From Caulobacter vibrioides (lineage in GTDB: Bacteria; Pseudomonadota; Alphaproteobacteria; Caulobacterales; Caulobacteraceae): a stretch of DNA of 64,000 bases. Below, in pieces: positions 53,967-62,304 of the stretch. The notes under the pieces are model-generated. The model was given only the letters and a program-made list of their open reading frames with translations. It ran no database searches and was not told the origin of the DNA. Numbering within the stretch: position 1 is the first letter of the stretch; each line of letters starts with the position of its first letter. The DNA lies in contig NZ_PJRR01000019.1 of assembly GCF_002858865.1 (NCBI RefSeq), positions 124,001-188,000 on the forward strand, given 5' to 3'. Made by a program: the position numbers and the translations under genes.

Positions 53967-55544
53967 ATGCCGCTCGACATCGCCGCCAACATCCAGGTCA
54001 CCGCTCCCGTTGAAGGCCGAGCTGCGGAAGTACTCACCCCCGAAGCCCTGGCTTTCGTGGCCGACCTGCACCGTCGTTTCGACGCGCGTCGCCGCCAGTT
54101 GCTGGAAGCCCGTCAGGCGCGCCAGGCGCGCTTTGACGCCGGCGAACTGCCCGACTTCCTGGAAGAGACCGCATCGATCCGCAGCGCCGACTGGACCATC
54201 GCAGCCATTCCCGACGACCTGCTCGACCGCCGCGTCGAAATCACCGGGCCGGTCGACCGCAAGATGATCATCAACGCCTTGAACTGCGGGGCCAAGGTGT
54301 TCATGGCCGACTTCGAGGACGCCACGGCCCCGACCTGGGCCAACGTCGTCGAAGGCCAGATCAATCTGAAAGACCGCTGGCAAGGCGAGCTGACCCACGT
54401 CGACGCAAAGTCGGGCAAGGCCTACGCCATGGGGCCAACCCCCGCCGTGCTGAAAATCCGCCCGCGCGGCTGGCACCTGATGGAGCGCCACCTAGAGGTC
54501 GATGGCCAGGCCGTGGCCGGGGCCCTGTTCGACTTTGGCCTCTACGCGTTCCACAACGCCAAGGCCGCCATCGCCAAAGGCTCAGGGCCTTACTTCTACC
54601 TGCCCAAGCTCGAGAGCCACCTGGAAGCACGCCTGTGGAATGACGTCTTCCTCCGCGCCCAGGAGGTGCTCGGCCTGCCGGTGGGAACGATCAAGGCCAC
54701 GGTGCTGATCGAGACCATCCCCGCCGCCTTCGAGATGGACGAGATCCTGTTCGAGCTGAAGGACCATATCGTCGGCCTAAACTGCGGCCGCTGGGACTAC
54801 ATCTTCTCGTTCATCAAGCGCCTGGGCCGTCGCGAAGCGTTCCTGACGCCGGACCGCTCGGCCATGGTGATGGGCAAGGCCTTCCTGGGCGCCTATTCGC
54901 TGAAGCTGATCCAGACCTGTCACCGCCGTGGCGCGTTCGCGATGGGCGGCATGGCGGCCCAGATCCCGGTCAAGGGCGACGAGGCCGCCAACCACGCGGC
55001 CTTCGCCAAGGTCCGGGCAGACAAGGAGCGGGAAGCCGGAGCCGGCCACGATGGCACCTGGGTGGCGCACCCCGACCTCGTTCCGGTGGCCATGGAGGTG
55101 TTCAACCGCCTGATGCCGACGCCGAACCAGCTCGACCGCAAGCTCGACGATCTCTCGATCACCCAGGCCCAGATGCTGGAGTTGCACGAGGGTTCGCGCA
55201 CCGAGGCTGGCGTCCGCGAAAACATTCGGGTGGGCGTCCGCTACACCCAGGCCTGGATCGAAGGTCGCGGCGCGGTGCCGCTCTACAACCTGATGGAGGA
55301 CGCGGCGACCGCAGAGATCTGCCGCACCCAGCTCTGGCAGTGGGTGCGCCTCGGCGCCGCACTCGACGACGGCCGCGTGCTGAGCTCAGAACTGTTCGTC
55401 AGCCTGTTCAGCCAGGAGATGAGCGACCTGCGCCGCGAGTTCGCCTCCCCTCGCCTGGAGGAAGCCGCGCACATCTTCACCAGGATGGTGCTCTCGGACG
55501 ATCTGGAGGAGTTCCTGACGATTCCTGCGTACGAGTTGCTCTAG
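53967..55544 (+). CDS. aceB: Malate synthase A
   Basis: Condenses glyoxylate with acetyl-CoA to malate; 525 aa, the size of the A isoform. Landmarks: FMADFEDATAPTWANVVEGQ, the active-site arginine-containing RPRGWHLMERHL region, ATVLIETIPAAFEMDEILFE, LNCGRWDYIFSF and MGGMAAQIPVKGDE. ATG at 53967 follows a weak ACGGAAAG. With aceA it completes the bypass for growth on acetate and fatty acids. Confidence 0.96.
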   Translation: MPLDIAANIQVTAPVEGRAAEVLTPEALAFVADLHRRFDARRRQLLEARQARQARFDAGELPDFLEETASIRSADWTIAAIPDDLLDRRVEITGPVDRKMIINALNCGAKVFMADFEDATAPTWANVVEGQINLKDRWQGELTHVDAKSGKAYAMGPTPAVLKIRPRGWHLMERHLEVDGQAVAGALFDFGLYAFHNAKAAIAKGSGPYFYLPKLESHLEARLWNDVFLRAQEVLGLPVGTIKATVLIETIPAAFEMDEILFELKDHIVGLNCGRWDYIFSFIKRLGRREAFLTPDRSAMVMGKAFLGAYSLKLIQTCHRRGAFAMGGMAAQIPVKGDEAANHAAFAKVRADKEREAGAGHDGTWVAHPDLVPVAMEVFNRLMPTPNQLDRKLDDLSITQAQMLELHEGSRTEAGVRENIRVGVRYTQAWIEGRGAVPLYNLMEDAATAEICRTQLWQWVRLGAALDDGRVLSSELFVSLFSQEMSDLRREFASPRLEEAAHIFTRMVLSDDLEEFLTIPAYELL

Positions 55545-55551
55545 CTTCGCC

Positions 55552-55585
55552 GCATCGTGATCGGTGAGTTCGCCGATCACGATGC
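55552..55585 (+). terminator. Hairpin after aceB
   Basis: A perfect 13-bp stem (55552-55564 with 55573-55585) with an 8-nt loop, 8 bp after the aceB stop. No T run follows, so it may be a processing or stability hairpin rather than a full intrinsic terminator. Confidence 0.5.
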
Positions 55586-55811
55586 CGGCGCCAGACACAT
55601 CCGCCATGAGCGGCCGTTGACTCACTGCCCAGAACCGGACGTTGAGCACTCGGTGCTGCCCCGGAAACACAATCCTCAGCCGAGCGCTCCAGCCGCAAGC
55701 CCAGCACCGTCCAGTCTTGCGCGAGAAGTATGCCGCCCAGCCAAGGGGGGGCTGCGACACCAAGGCCAAGGATGTCGACCGGCCCACAATCACACTGTGG
55801 AACCGTCGACC

Positions 55812-56969
55812 TCAGCCCTGTCGATAGTCTTTGGGCGTCTGTCCTGTGCGCGCCCAAAAGGCCTTGTAGAACGTCGAGCGCGAGTTGAATCCGGCGGCGA
55901 TAGCGATGTCGAGAACCGACATGTCGGTCTCCTTAAGCCATCCCTTGGCGGTTTCGATGCGCTGGTCATTGACGTAGTCGAAGAAGGTTCGCTCCAAGGT
56001 GTCGTTGAGCGTCTGAGATACGTGGTTTGGCGCGGCGCCGACACTCCGGGCCAATTTGGCTAGGGAAAGGTTCGGATCGAGATGCAGGCTTTTTTCGCTC
56101 ATGGTGCGGCGGATGCGTTCAGCGAGCCGTTGGGCATGGTCCTGGGTCAGGGCAGACCGCGCGTACTTGCGTGGACCGGACGTCTCCAGGTCTGAGTCTC
56201 CGACAGATTCAGCGTCGATCAGTTCGACGACCGAGCTTCTTAGCGAGAAGCAGATCAATAGCAGCAGCAGAGCGCCCGTCATAAGCAGCATAATCTCGCC
56301 GGGACGCGCGGTCGCCGAGGATAGATTGTCGGTCAGAAGGGCGGCCGTAGCGGAAACCCAGAGGACAACGACCAGGCCCATGAAGCCCTCTACCCAACGC
56401 ATCTCAAGTTGGTCGATGTTGGAGAACCGATCCTTGAGCCTAGCGCGATGGCGCGTCAGCAACCGCATGATGGCGACGACGTAGGCGCCCGAAGCGACCG
56501 GCCATGCGAGAACGAGCGCGAAAGTCGCCAAGGCCAGGGTCGCTGGCGCCGCGCCCGGCGGCAGATGGCCTTCTACGAGCATGATGCTCCGCTGGGCGCC
56601 CGGGAGAGCCATGTAGCCAATCGCGGTCAGCATCCCGAGAACAGGCAGGATCAGACGCCGGAGGCGGCTCGGCCTGCCTGCGGTCTGATCGCCAACACGA
56701 GCCTGGACGAACGCATGAAACGTCGCGGGCGCGGCCATTAGGACAGGCAAGAGCCAGGGCAGAAGAACCGGGAAGAGCGATCGTGCGAAGAACGCGAGCG
56801 GGGCTGGCGTCGCAAGCAGCGTCAGCACGATGAAAACCGCCGTCAGCGGAATGCGCCCGGCCTTGATCGGCCCGGAGAGCGCGACGGCCACGCCGGCGCC
56901 GCCGAGGCCGATGACCCAGGCGGCGAGAGCGATCATGGTCACAGACGACGTTGAACCGACTTCACCCAT
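55812..56969 (-). CDS. Membrane-embedded AraC-family regulator
   Basis: 385 aa. Residues about 1-250 contain roughly seven hydrophobic segments (for example FIVLTLLATPAPLAFFA, LALATFALVLAWPVASG, IMLLMTGALLLLLICFSL). Residues about 285-385 are an AraC-type DNA-binding domain (LSLAKLARSVGAAPNHVSQT, VLDIAIAAGFNSRSTFYKAF). This couples membrane sensing directly to DNA binding. ATG at 56969; Met12 is an alternative. Divergent (144 bp) from two tandem membrane-protein genes it probably controls. Confidence 0.88.
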   Translation of the reverse strand: MGEVGSTSSVTMIALAAWVIGLGGAGVAVALSGPIKAGRIPLTAVFIVLTLLATPAPLAFFARSLFPVLLPWLLPVLMAAPATFHAFVQARVGDQTAGRPSRLRRLILPVLGMLTAIGYMALPGAQRSIMLVEGHLPPGAAPATLALATFALVLAWPVASGAYVVAIMRLLTRHRARLKDRFSNIDQLEMRWVEGFMGLVVVLWVSATAALLTDNLSSATARPGEIMLLMTGALLLLLICFSLRSSVVELIDAESVGDSDLETSGPRKYARSALTQDHAQRLAERIRRTMSEKSLHLDPNLSLAKLARSVGAAPNHVSQTLNDTLERTFFDYVNDQRIETAKGWLKETDMSVLDIAIAAGFNSRSTFYKAFWARTGQTPKDYRQG

Positions 56970-57113
56970 CCGTGCGCCGCCCCCCTTGCGCGCCCAGAAC
57001 AGGACATCGGCGCAGGCTGCGCAAGCGGCGGAGCTGTCCGTCCCTTCACGATCAGACGACAGGCCCCGACTTCTTCGTCAGAGCAATGGCTCCGAACAGG
57101 AACGGAGCCGATC

Positions 57114-57794
57114 GTGCAGACAGAAATCATCATGGCCACGCATGTGGTCCCCGGCGTGCTCGCCGTGGCCGCCGGAGCGACAGCTCTGGCCGCGCCGAAG
57201 GGACGGTCCTTGCATATCCAAGCGGGCCGCATCTTCGTGGTCACCATGGGCCTGGCGTCCGCCGTCGGTGCTGCACTTGGTCTTGTTCGGGCCGAGACGT
57301 TCTACATCACCTTCCATGCGGGGGTGCTGGCCCTATGCCTTTTGGCAAGCGGATGGATGGCGGCGCGGGCTCAGCCAGGCGCTCTGGGGTTGGGCTCGCG
57401 CATCGTCGGGGCCTTGAACCTAGTCAACGCTGTCTCGCTCGTCTCCATCGGGGTGTTTGCCGCCCACTCCGGACAGGCCTTCCTGGGCTTCCCAGCGGAG
57501 AACTACCTGCTACTCGGCGGCATGGGCTTCGTGGCGGCGGTGGGTGACGCCAACCTGTTTTGGCGCCCGCACGCCAGCGAACGGCGACGCATTGCCCGGC
57601 ACTTGTGGCGCATGTGCCTGGGGTTCTTCCTTGCGGCCGGATCGGCGTTCGGCGGCCCAGGCGCCGCAGCCTTTCCCGAGGCGGTTCGCCGATCGGGCGT
57701 TCTGGCCCTGCCCGAACTGGTGATCCTGCTCCTGATGATCTTCTGGCTGGCCCGGACGCTTCTCACTCCATCGCGTCTGGAGCCGAGGCCATGA
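57114..57794 (+). CDS. Polytopic membrane protein, DUF2306-like (first of tandem pair)
   Basis: 226 aa with about six hydrophobic segments. It carries H10, then APKGR (27-31), H34 and AGRIF (37-41), a pattern repeated at nearly the same positions in the next gene. The pattern recalls DUF2306-type membrane proteins. The start is GTG at 57114 with GGAACGGAG upstream; ATG at 57132 is possible. The stop overlaps the next start (ATGA). Function unknown; the conserved His could bind haem or a metal (speculation). Confidence 0.75.
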   Translation: MQTEIIMATHVVPGVLAVAAGATALAAPKGRSLHIQAGRIFVVTMGLASAVGAALGLVRAETFYITFHAGVLALCLLASGWMAARAQPGALGLGSRIVGALNLVNAVSLVSIGVFAAHSGQAFLGFPAENYLLLGGMGFVAAVGDANLFWRPHASERRRIARHLWRMCLGFFLAAGSAFGGPGAAAFPEAVRRSGVLALPELVILLLMIFWLARTLLTPSRLEPRP

Positions 57795-58450
57795 GCGAGC
57801 CCCCGCTGGTGGCCCAAGCGCACTTCCTCGTCGGCTGCGCCAGCATCATCGCAGGCTTCCTCGCGTTCGCGGCGCCCAAGGGACGCCGGGTTCACCGCGC
57901 AGCAGGCCTCATTTTCCTCGGGAGCATGCTCTTCCTATGCGCAAGCGGCCTTTGGATGAGCCTCGCGCGGCAAATCCCCTTCACCGTCCTTCTGTCCTGG
58001 GTCGCGGCCCATGCGGTGATTTCCGGTTGGGCTGCGGCGAACCCTGGCGCTGTCGCTCGGGCGATCACGCGCTTTGCGCCCCTCTCCTCCTTAGCGCTTG
58101 TCCTGAGCGCGTTGACGGTTGGGGTCATGGCGGGCGGCGCTTCGGGCGGAGCGCTTAACGGCTTGCCCCCAATGGCCTTCGTCGGCCTTGCGGCCTTCGC
58201 CCTGCTCCTGGCCATTTTCGATCTGGCTTTCTCCAGAGCGACGGTCACCTGCAACGCTCGCCGCCGTGGTCGGCACGCCGGCCGCATGGGTCTGTCGATG
58301 TTTGTCGCGACCGGAATCTTTTTCTTCGGCAACAACAACGTGCTGCCTGAAGCTATGCGGACGCCCCCAGTGCTCTTAGCGCCGGTTCTGTTAGTCGTGG
58401 CGTTGACGATTGCTCATGTGGCCCGCACGTTCATGGCGCGGAGGCGATAA
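57791..58450 (+). CDS. Polytopic membrane protein, DUF2306-like (second of tandem pair)
   Basis: 219 aa with six or so hydrophobic segments. It is a diverged paralogue of the preceding protein: H11, APKGR (28-32), H35 and AG-x-IF (38-42), and similar C-termini (PEAMRTPPVLL here, PEAVRRSGVLAL there; ARTFMARRR here, ARTLLTPSR there). ATG at 57791 overlaps the upstream stop, so equal synthesis and a heterodimer are plausible. It converges on the DUF4345 gene 34 bp away. Confidence 0.75.
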   Translation: MSEPPLVAQAHFLVGCASIIAGFLAFAAPKGRRVHRAAGLIFLGSMLFLCASGLWMSLARQIPFTVLLSWVAAHAVISGWAAANPGAVARAITRFAPLSSLALVLSALTVGVMAGGASGGALNGLPPMAFVGLAAFALLLAIFDLAFSRATVTCNARRRGRHAGRMGLSMFVATGIFFFGNNNVLPEAMRTPPVLLAPVLLVVALTIAHVARTFMARRR

Positions 58451-58484
58451 GGGGGCTAATGCGGCTCTCCGCCCGTCCCCGGCT

Positions 58485-58895
58485 TCACCCCTGAGCAGAC
58501 GCTCTCGACCTGGAGGGCGCAGCGGCCGCCACGAAACAGGCCGTGCCCATCACCAGTTCCAAGGCCGTAATCCAGACGAGTGCGGGGTTGGGTACCCCGT
58601 CCACAAGAAAGCTGAAGAGCCTAGCAAGGCCATAGCCGGAATAGACCACTGCGCAGGCGGTCAAGGCTACAGTTCGCAGCGCGACGGTGAACACCCCGAT
58701 CAGCGCCAGAAGACCCACAGCCAAGATTGCGCCGCCTGCGGCGCGCATCTCGTTCAGCAAGCCTGCTTCGGCGCTGAGGCGCACGCCGCCGGCCGCGTGG
58801 AATCCGACCGGGTCAGCCAGGATCGCGACGCCGATCACAAGGGCGATGCTTCCGGCGGCCAGCAGAAGGGCGGGGCGAAAAGGAAACGGGGACAT
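58485..58895 (-). CDS. DUF4345 family membrane protein
   Basis: 136 aa, four hydrophobic segments. NEMRAAGGAILAVGLLALIG in the middle is the DUF4345 hallmark (family recalled). ATG at 58895 with AAGGATCC upstream is preferred to the TTG at 58913. Downstream of the DUF1772 gene on the same strand (68 bp), probably one operon read from the divergent promoter near 59740. Function unknown. Confidence 0.82.
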   Translation of the reverse strand: MSPFPFRPALLLAAGSIALVIGVAILADPVGFHAAGGVRLSAEAGLLNEMRAAGGAILAVGLLALIGVFTVALRTVALTACAVVYSGYGLARLFSFLVDGVPNPALVWITALELVMGTACFVAAAAPSRSRASAQG

Positions 58896-58963
58896 CGAAA
58901 AGGATCCTTGCAAAGGGAAGGCCGGAACGGGGCGCGTGAGAACAGCTCCCGGCTGGCCAGTGA

Positions 58964-59452
58964 TCAGCTCAGCGTCAGGACGGCCATCAACATACAGGCG
59001 GCGGAAATCGCCGAGGCGACCCAGCGGATCGTGTTCCAGAAGGTCCAGCCCGGCACGTAGCGGCGCCAGTAGGCGTCCGCGATGGCGCCCTGGGGATCCA
59101 TCCGGTGCAGGCGCTCGTTCATCGGCACGTTGAAGACGAGCGACACGATGAACACGCCGACGATGTAAGAGGAGCCCGCCGCGAGGATCCAGGGTCCCGC
59201 TGGTCCCGCCCCCTGCCAGAGGACCCAGCCGACCAGGAGGGGCGATACAACCGCCATGCCGATCAGTAAGACCATGAACAGGGTGGGAAACACCTTTCGA
59301 TTGATGATCTGCATCGACTGGATCGCGCCTGTCGGACTGGACGCCGCCAGCGACGGCATCACGACTCCCGAGAAAGCGAGAAAGACGCCCGATACGAGCG
59401 CATAGGCGATGACTGAGAAGGCGCCGGCGATCAGGATTGTCTGGGAATTCAT
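58964..59452 (-). CDS. DUF1772 family membrane protein (anthrone-oxygenase-like)
   Basis: 162 aa with four hydrophobic segments. IINRKVFPTLFMVLL and FNVPMNERLHRMDPQG with the closing WRRYVPGWTFWNTIRW are typical of DUF1772, which includes fungal anthrone oxygenases, though most bacterial members have no known role. ATG at 59452. It follows a decayed SDR gene on the same strand by 11 bp. Confidence 0.85.
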   Translation of the reverse strand: MNSQTILIAGAFSVIAYALVSGVFLAFSGVVMPSLAASSPTGAIQSMQIINRKVFPTLFMVLLIGMAVVSPLLVGWVLWQGAGPAGPWILAAGSSYIVGVFIVSLVFNVPMNERLHRMDPQGAIADAYWRRYVPGWTFWNTIRWVASAISAACMLMAVLTLS

Positions 59453-59463
59453 GCCGTTCTCCA

Positions 59464-59715
59464 TCAATTGCTCAGCCAGGCGGCCCGGCGCAGATAGGTG
59501 TCGTCCGTCAGCTGGCGGAGCAGGAAGTCCGCCACATCCGGGCGACAGCATCAGGGTCCGAGATGTCTCCCGGCACGACGATCAAACGGTCCTTGGGGAG
59601 GCCCGATTTTTGGGGGCGACCGCGCGAGCGCCGTGACCTGCAGACCCTGCTCCAGAGCCTGTGGCGCCAGGCTGCGCCCAACGCTCCCGGTCGCTCCAAA
59701 CACGACAATGCGCAT
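59464..59715 (-). pseudogene. Decayed NAD(P)-binding SDR (atypical, NmrA-like)
   Basis: ATG at 59715 opens MRIVVFGATGSVGRSLAPQA, a typical atypical-SDR N-terminus with GxxGxxG. Translation then passes a C5A5 run into a frame ending at an internal stop. The +1 frame continues naturally as SGLPKDRLIVVPGDISDPDA. After that the original frame resumes with PDVADFLLRQLTDDTYLRRA, a typical SDR C-terminus, and stops at 59464. So one frameshift plus loss of roughly 100 internal codons. It heads the DUF1772-DUF4345 operon. Confidence 0.8.
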
Positions 59716-59728
59716 AGCGCCCCTTCAC

Positions 59729-59785
59729 TTGACACAGTGTCAATTGACATGGCGTCAAATGCTCGGCTACTAGACACCATGTCAA
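59729..59785. promoter_or_regulatory. Three operator-like palindromes at the tetR divergent promoter
   Basis: TTGACACAGTGTCAA (59729-59743) is a perfect 15-bp palindrome with a central A. TTGACATGGCGTCAA (59744-59758) abuts it, and TAGACACCATGTCAA (59771-59785) lies over the tetR start codon. All fit TTGACA-N3-TGTCAA. They sit between the TetR gene and the SDR/DUF1772/DUF4345 operon, so TetR probably represses both directions. Confidence 0.85.
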
Positions 59786-60393
59786 GTGAAAATTCGGAGA
59801 CCCGCCGCCGCATCCTGCAGGCGACAACGGACTTGCTGCAGGAAGGCCACGGCGCAGACGTGCGCATGTCGGACATTGCCCGGCGCGCCGGCATTACCCG
59901 GCAGGCGGTCTATCTGCACTTCGCAAACCGGGCGGAGCTGCTGATCGCGATGACGTTCCATGTCGACGAGATCAAGCGCTCCAACGACCGTCTCGCGCCG
60001 AGCCGGGCGGCGAGAACGGGTACAGAGCGCCTTGATGCCTATGTCGAGGCCTGGGCTGCCTACATCCCGGAAATCTACCCCTTCGCGAAGCCGCTGATGC
60101 TGATGGGGCCGACGGACGAAGCCGCTCGTGGCGCCTGGGCCCGGCGCATGCAGGACATGCGCGAGGGCTGCGAAGCCGCGATCCAGGCCCTCGAGCGAGA
60201 TCGGATGCTGTCAGCCGAACACACGGTCGATGCGGCGACAGATCTCCTGTGGACCATGATGCAGGTCGAAAACTGGGAACACCTCACCCAGGCTTGCGGC
60301 TGGTCTCAGGCAAAGTACGTGGAAAACCTGAAGCACATGGCCCGCAGGCTGTTTGTAGTAGATGGCTCGGTCAGATCCGCTCGAGAAGCCTGA
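59779..60393 (+). CDS. TetR-family transcriptional regulator
   Basis: 204 aa. N-terminal helix-turn-helix (MSDIARRAGITRQAVYLHFA, about residues 34-53) and a helical ligand domain with many Met/Trp residues. The ATG at 59779 has no ribosome site and lies inside an operator-like palindrome, which fits a leaderless transcript; ATG 59749 is a weaker alternative. Divergent from the SDR pseudogene operon. Ligand unknown. Confidence 0.9.
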   Translation: MSSENSETRRRILQATTDLLQEGHGADVRMSDIARRAGITRQAVYLHFANRAELLIAMTFHVDEIKRSNDRLAPSRAARTGTERLDAYVEAWAAYIPEIYPFAKPLMLMGPTDEAARGAWARRMQDMREGCEAAIQALERDRMLSAEHTVDAATDLLWTMMQVENWEHLTQACGWSQAKYVENLKHMARRLFVVDGSVRSAREA

Positions 60394-61093
60394 GCCAATC
60401 TTCTGCCATGCGGTCCAAAACACGCAGCGAGCGCGCCGGCGAACTTCATGGACGGTTGCCTTTTGGATCAAGCCTGCGCCAGTAGCGTAATCGGGCCCTT
60501 CCACAAGCGGACGTTACGTAGGTCCGCGATGAGTCAGGAACCGAAGTCGGCCGCGGTGCGAATTTTATCCACAGGCAAAATCTATGGCGCTCCGGCCCAC
60601 CCAATCTTCTGCGCATGAACGGTAGTTCCGCCGGGCGCATGTGCAACGGTAAGGTTTCGGCCAAATGCAACGCCACGAATGCCGATACTTCGAAAATAGT
60701 ATTTTTTATCAGTATGTTGTGCTGAGCAACACCAAGCGCACATGCGCAGTTTCGGAAGACGGCGCATTTTCGCCCATGTGATCTTGGCTACCGCCGCCAA
60801 AGGCCTGTGAACCGCGGCAGGCGTCGGCGTTACAGCGCATGGATCTCTCGACGATGGGTGTCTGATGACTCTCCGCGCGCCTGATTTCGATCGTGCCTTC
60901 CACCAGCGCCACCTAACCGGCTTCGAGCGTCTGGTCGACGCCGTTCCCGAGGCTGAGCGGCGGATCTCGAGGCCATGACGCGTGAGCTCCCGTGGCTCCA
61001 GCAGCACCAAGGCCCCCTACTCCTGAACGTCGCGCCCCGATCGACGCGCCAAGCTGCAGCCAACAATAGCGCTCTCCTCTCAACGGAAACTCT
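60394..61093. other. Gene-poor region with an AT-rich islet
   Basis: About 700 bp without a firm gene. Bases 60685-60716 are strikingly AT-rich for this genome and contain the perfect palindrome AAAATAGTATTTT (60693-60705). A 37-codon frame at 60865-60978 is listed separately. The promoter of the acyl-CoA dehydrogenase gene must be here. Minus-strand frames here look like shadows. Confidence 0.4.
60865..60978 (+). CDS. Possible 37-aa ORF or gene remnant
   Basis: ATG at 60865 encodes MTLRAPDFDRAFHQRHLTGF followed by ERLVDAVPEAERRISRP. Composition and codon use look coding, but there is no clear ribosome site and no family recognised. It may be a fragment of a lost gene upstream of the acyl-CoA dehydrogenase. 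Confidence 0.3.
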   Translation: MTLRAPDFDRAFHQRHLTGFERLVDAVPEAERRISRP

Positions 61094-62239
61094 ATGACAG
61101 ATCCACATACGCTCAGCGCCCTCATCGATGTCATCCAACGCTTCGTCGCCGAGCGCCTTCGTCCCATCGAAGGGCTCGTCTCCGAAACGGACGAGGTGCC
61201 CGGATCCATCATCGAAGAGATGAAGCAGCTTGGTCTCTTTGGGTTATCGATCCCCGAAAGCTATGGCGGCCTGGGGCTAAGCCTTGAGGAAGAAGCTCGC
61301 GTCATGGTAGCGTTCTGCCACGCGGCCCCCGCTTTCCGCTCGACCTTCGGCACCAATGTCGGCATCGGCAGCCAGGGTCTGGTGATGTTCGGCGACGAAG
61401 CTCAGAAGGCGCGCTGGCTGCCGTCAATCGCCTCCGGTGAGACCATCACCGCCTTCGCCTTGACCGAAGCCGAAGCCGGATCGGACAGCGCCTCGGTGCA
61501 GACCCGCGCTGTGCGCGACGGTGACCACTATGTTCTGAACGGGGTGAAGCGCTACATCACCAACGCCGGCCGGGCCAACCTGTTCACGGTGATGGCGCGC
61601 ACCGACCTGAACACCAAGGGCGGCGCCGGCGTGTCGGCCTTCCTGGTTCCCGCCGACCTTCCGGGCCTTAGCGTCGGCAAGCCGGAAAAGAAGATGGGCC
61701 AGCAAGGCGCCCACATTCACGACGTCGTTTTCGAGGATGTCCGCGTGCCGGTCGAGAACCGCCTGGGCGCCGAAGGCGAGGGCTTTACAGTGGCCATGCG
61801 TGTGCTGGATCGCGGCCGGGTTCACATCTCGGCGGTCTGCGTGGGCGTGGCCGAGCGGCTGATCGCCGACTGCGTGGCCTATGCCAGCGAGCGCAAGCAG
61901 TTCGGCCAGCCGATCGCCAACTTCCAGCTGATCCAAGCCATGATCGCCGACAGCAAGACCGAGGCGCTGGCGGCCAAGGCCCTGGTCTTTGATACGGCCC
62001 GCAAGCGCGACGCCGGGGCCAATGTCACGCTGGAGGCCGCCGCCACCAAGCTGTTCGCCTCAGAGATGGTCGGCCGGGTCGCTGACCGGGCGGTGCAGGT
62101 GTTCGGCGGCGCGGGCTATGTCGCCGACTACGGGATCGAGCGCCTGTATCGTGACGTTCGCATCTTCCGGATCTACGAAGGCGCCAGCCAGATCCAGCAG
62201 CTGATCATCGCGCGCGAGACCCTCAAGCGCGGTGGCTAG
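61094..62239 (+). CDS. Acyl-CoA dehydrogenase
   Basis: FAD enzyme of 381 aa oxidising acyl-CoA to enoyl-CoA. Helical N-domain (ALIDVIQRFVAERLRPIEG), FAD/substrate signature FALTEAEAGSDSASV, middle beta-domain, then helical C-domain with QVFGGAGYVADYGIERLYRD. The catalytic base is Glu362 in RIYEGASQIQQL, the short/medium-chain position. Chain length cannot be decided. The convergent monooxygenase shares the downstream terminator; they may serve one catabolic route (inference). Confidence 0.94.
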   Translation: MTDPHTLSALIDVIQRFVAERLRPIEGLVSETDEVPGSIIEEMKQLGLFGLSIPESYGGLGLSLEEEARVMVAFCHAAPAFRSTFGTNVGIGSQGLVMFGDEAQKARWLPSIASGETITAFALTEAEAGSDSASVQTRAVRDGDHYVLNGVKRYITNAGRANLFTVMARTDLNTKGGAGVSAFLVPADLPGLSVGKPEKKMGQQGAHIHDVVFEDVRVPVENRLGAEGEGFTVAMRVLDRGRVHISAVCVGVAERLIADCVAYASERKQFGQPIANFQLIQAMIADSKTEALAAKALVFDTARKRDAGANVTLEAAATKLFASEMVGRVADRAVQVFGGAGYVADYGIERLYRDVRIFRIYEGASQIQQLIIARETLKRGG

Positions 62240-62246
62240 AACGAAA

Positions 62247-62280
62247 AAGGGCGGCGCTGCTGATCCGCGGCGCCGCCCTT
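62247..62280 (-). terminator. Intrinsic terminator between convergent genes
   Basis: An 11-bp stem (62247-62257 with 62270-62280) with a 12-nt loop. On the minus strand it is followed by TTTTTCGTT, a good terminator for the monooxygenase gene; on the plus strand it lacks a T run but lies 8 bp after the acyl-CoA dehydrogenase stop. Confidence 0.85.
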
Positions 62281-62304
62281 CCCTATCTCGACTTGTCTAA
62301 GGCG

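Noticed and set aside
55386-55793. 135-aa minus-strand frame after aceB
   Set aside because: Its first residues look natural but most of it is antisense to aceB and it crosses a strong hairpin.
60582-61010. 142-aa minus-strand frame in the gap before the acyl-CoA dehydrogenase
   Set aside because: Rich in Arg, Trp and Cys with no domain, crosses the AT-rich palindrome, and has no ribosome site.
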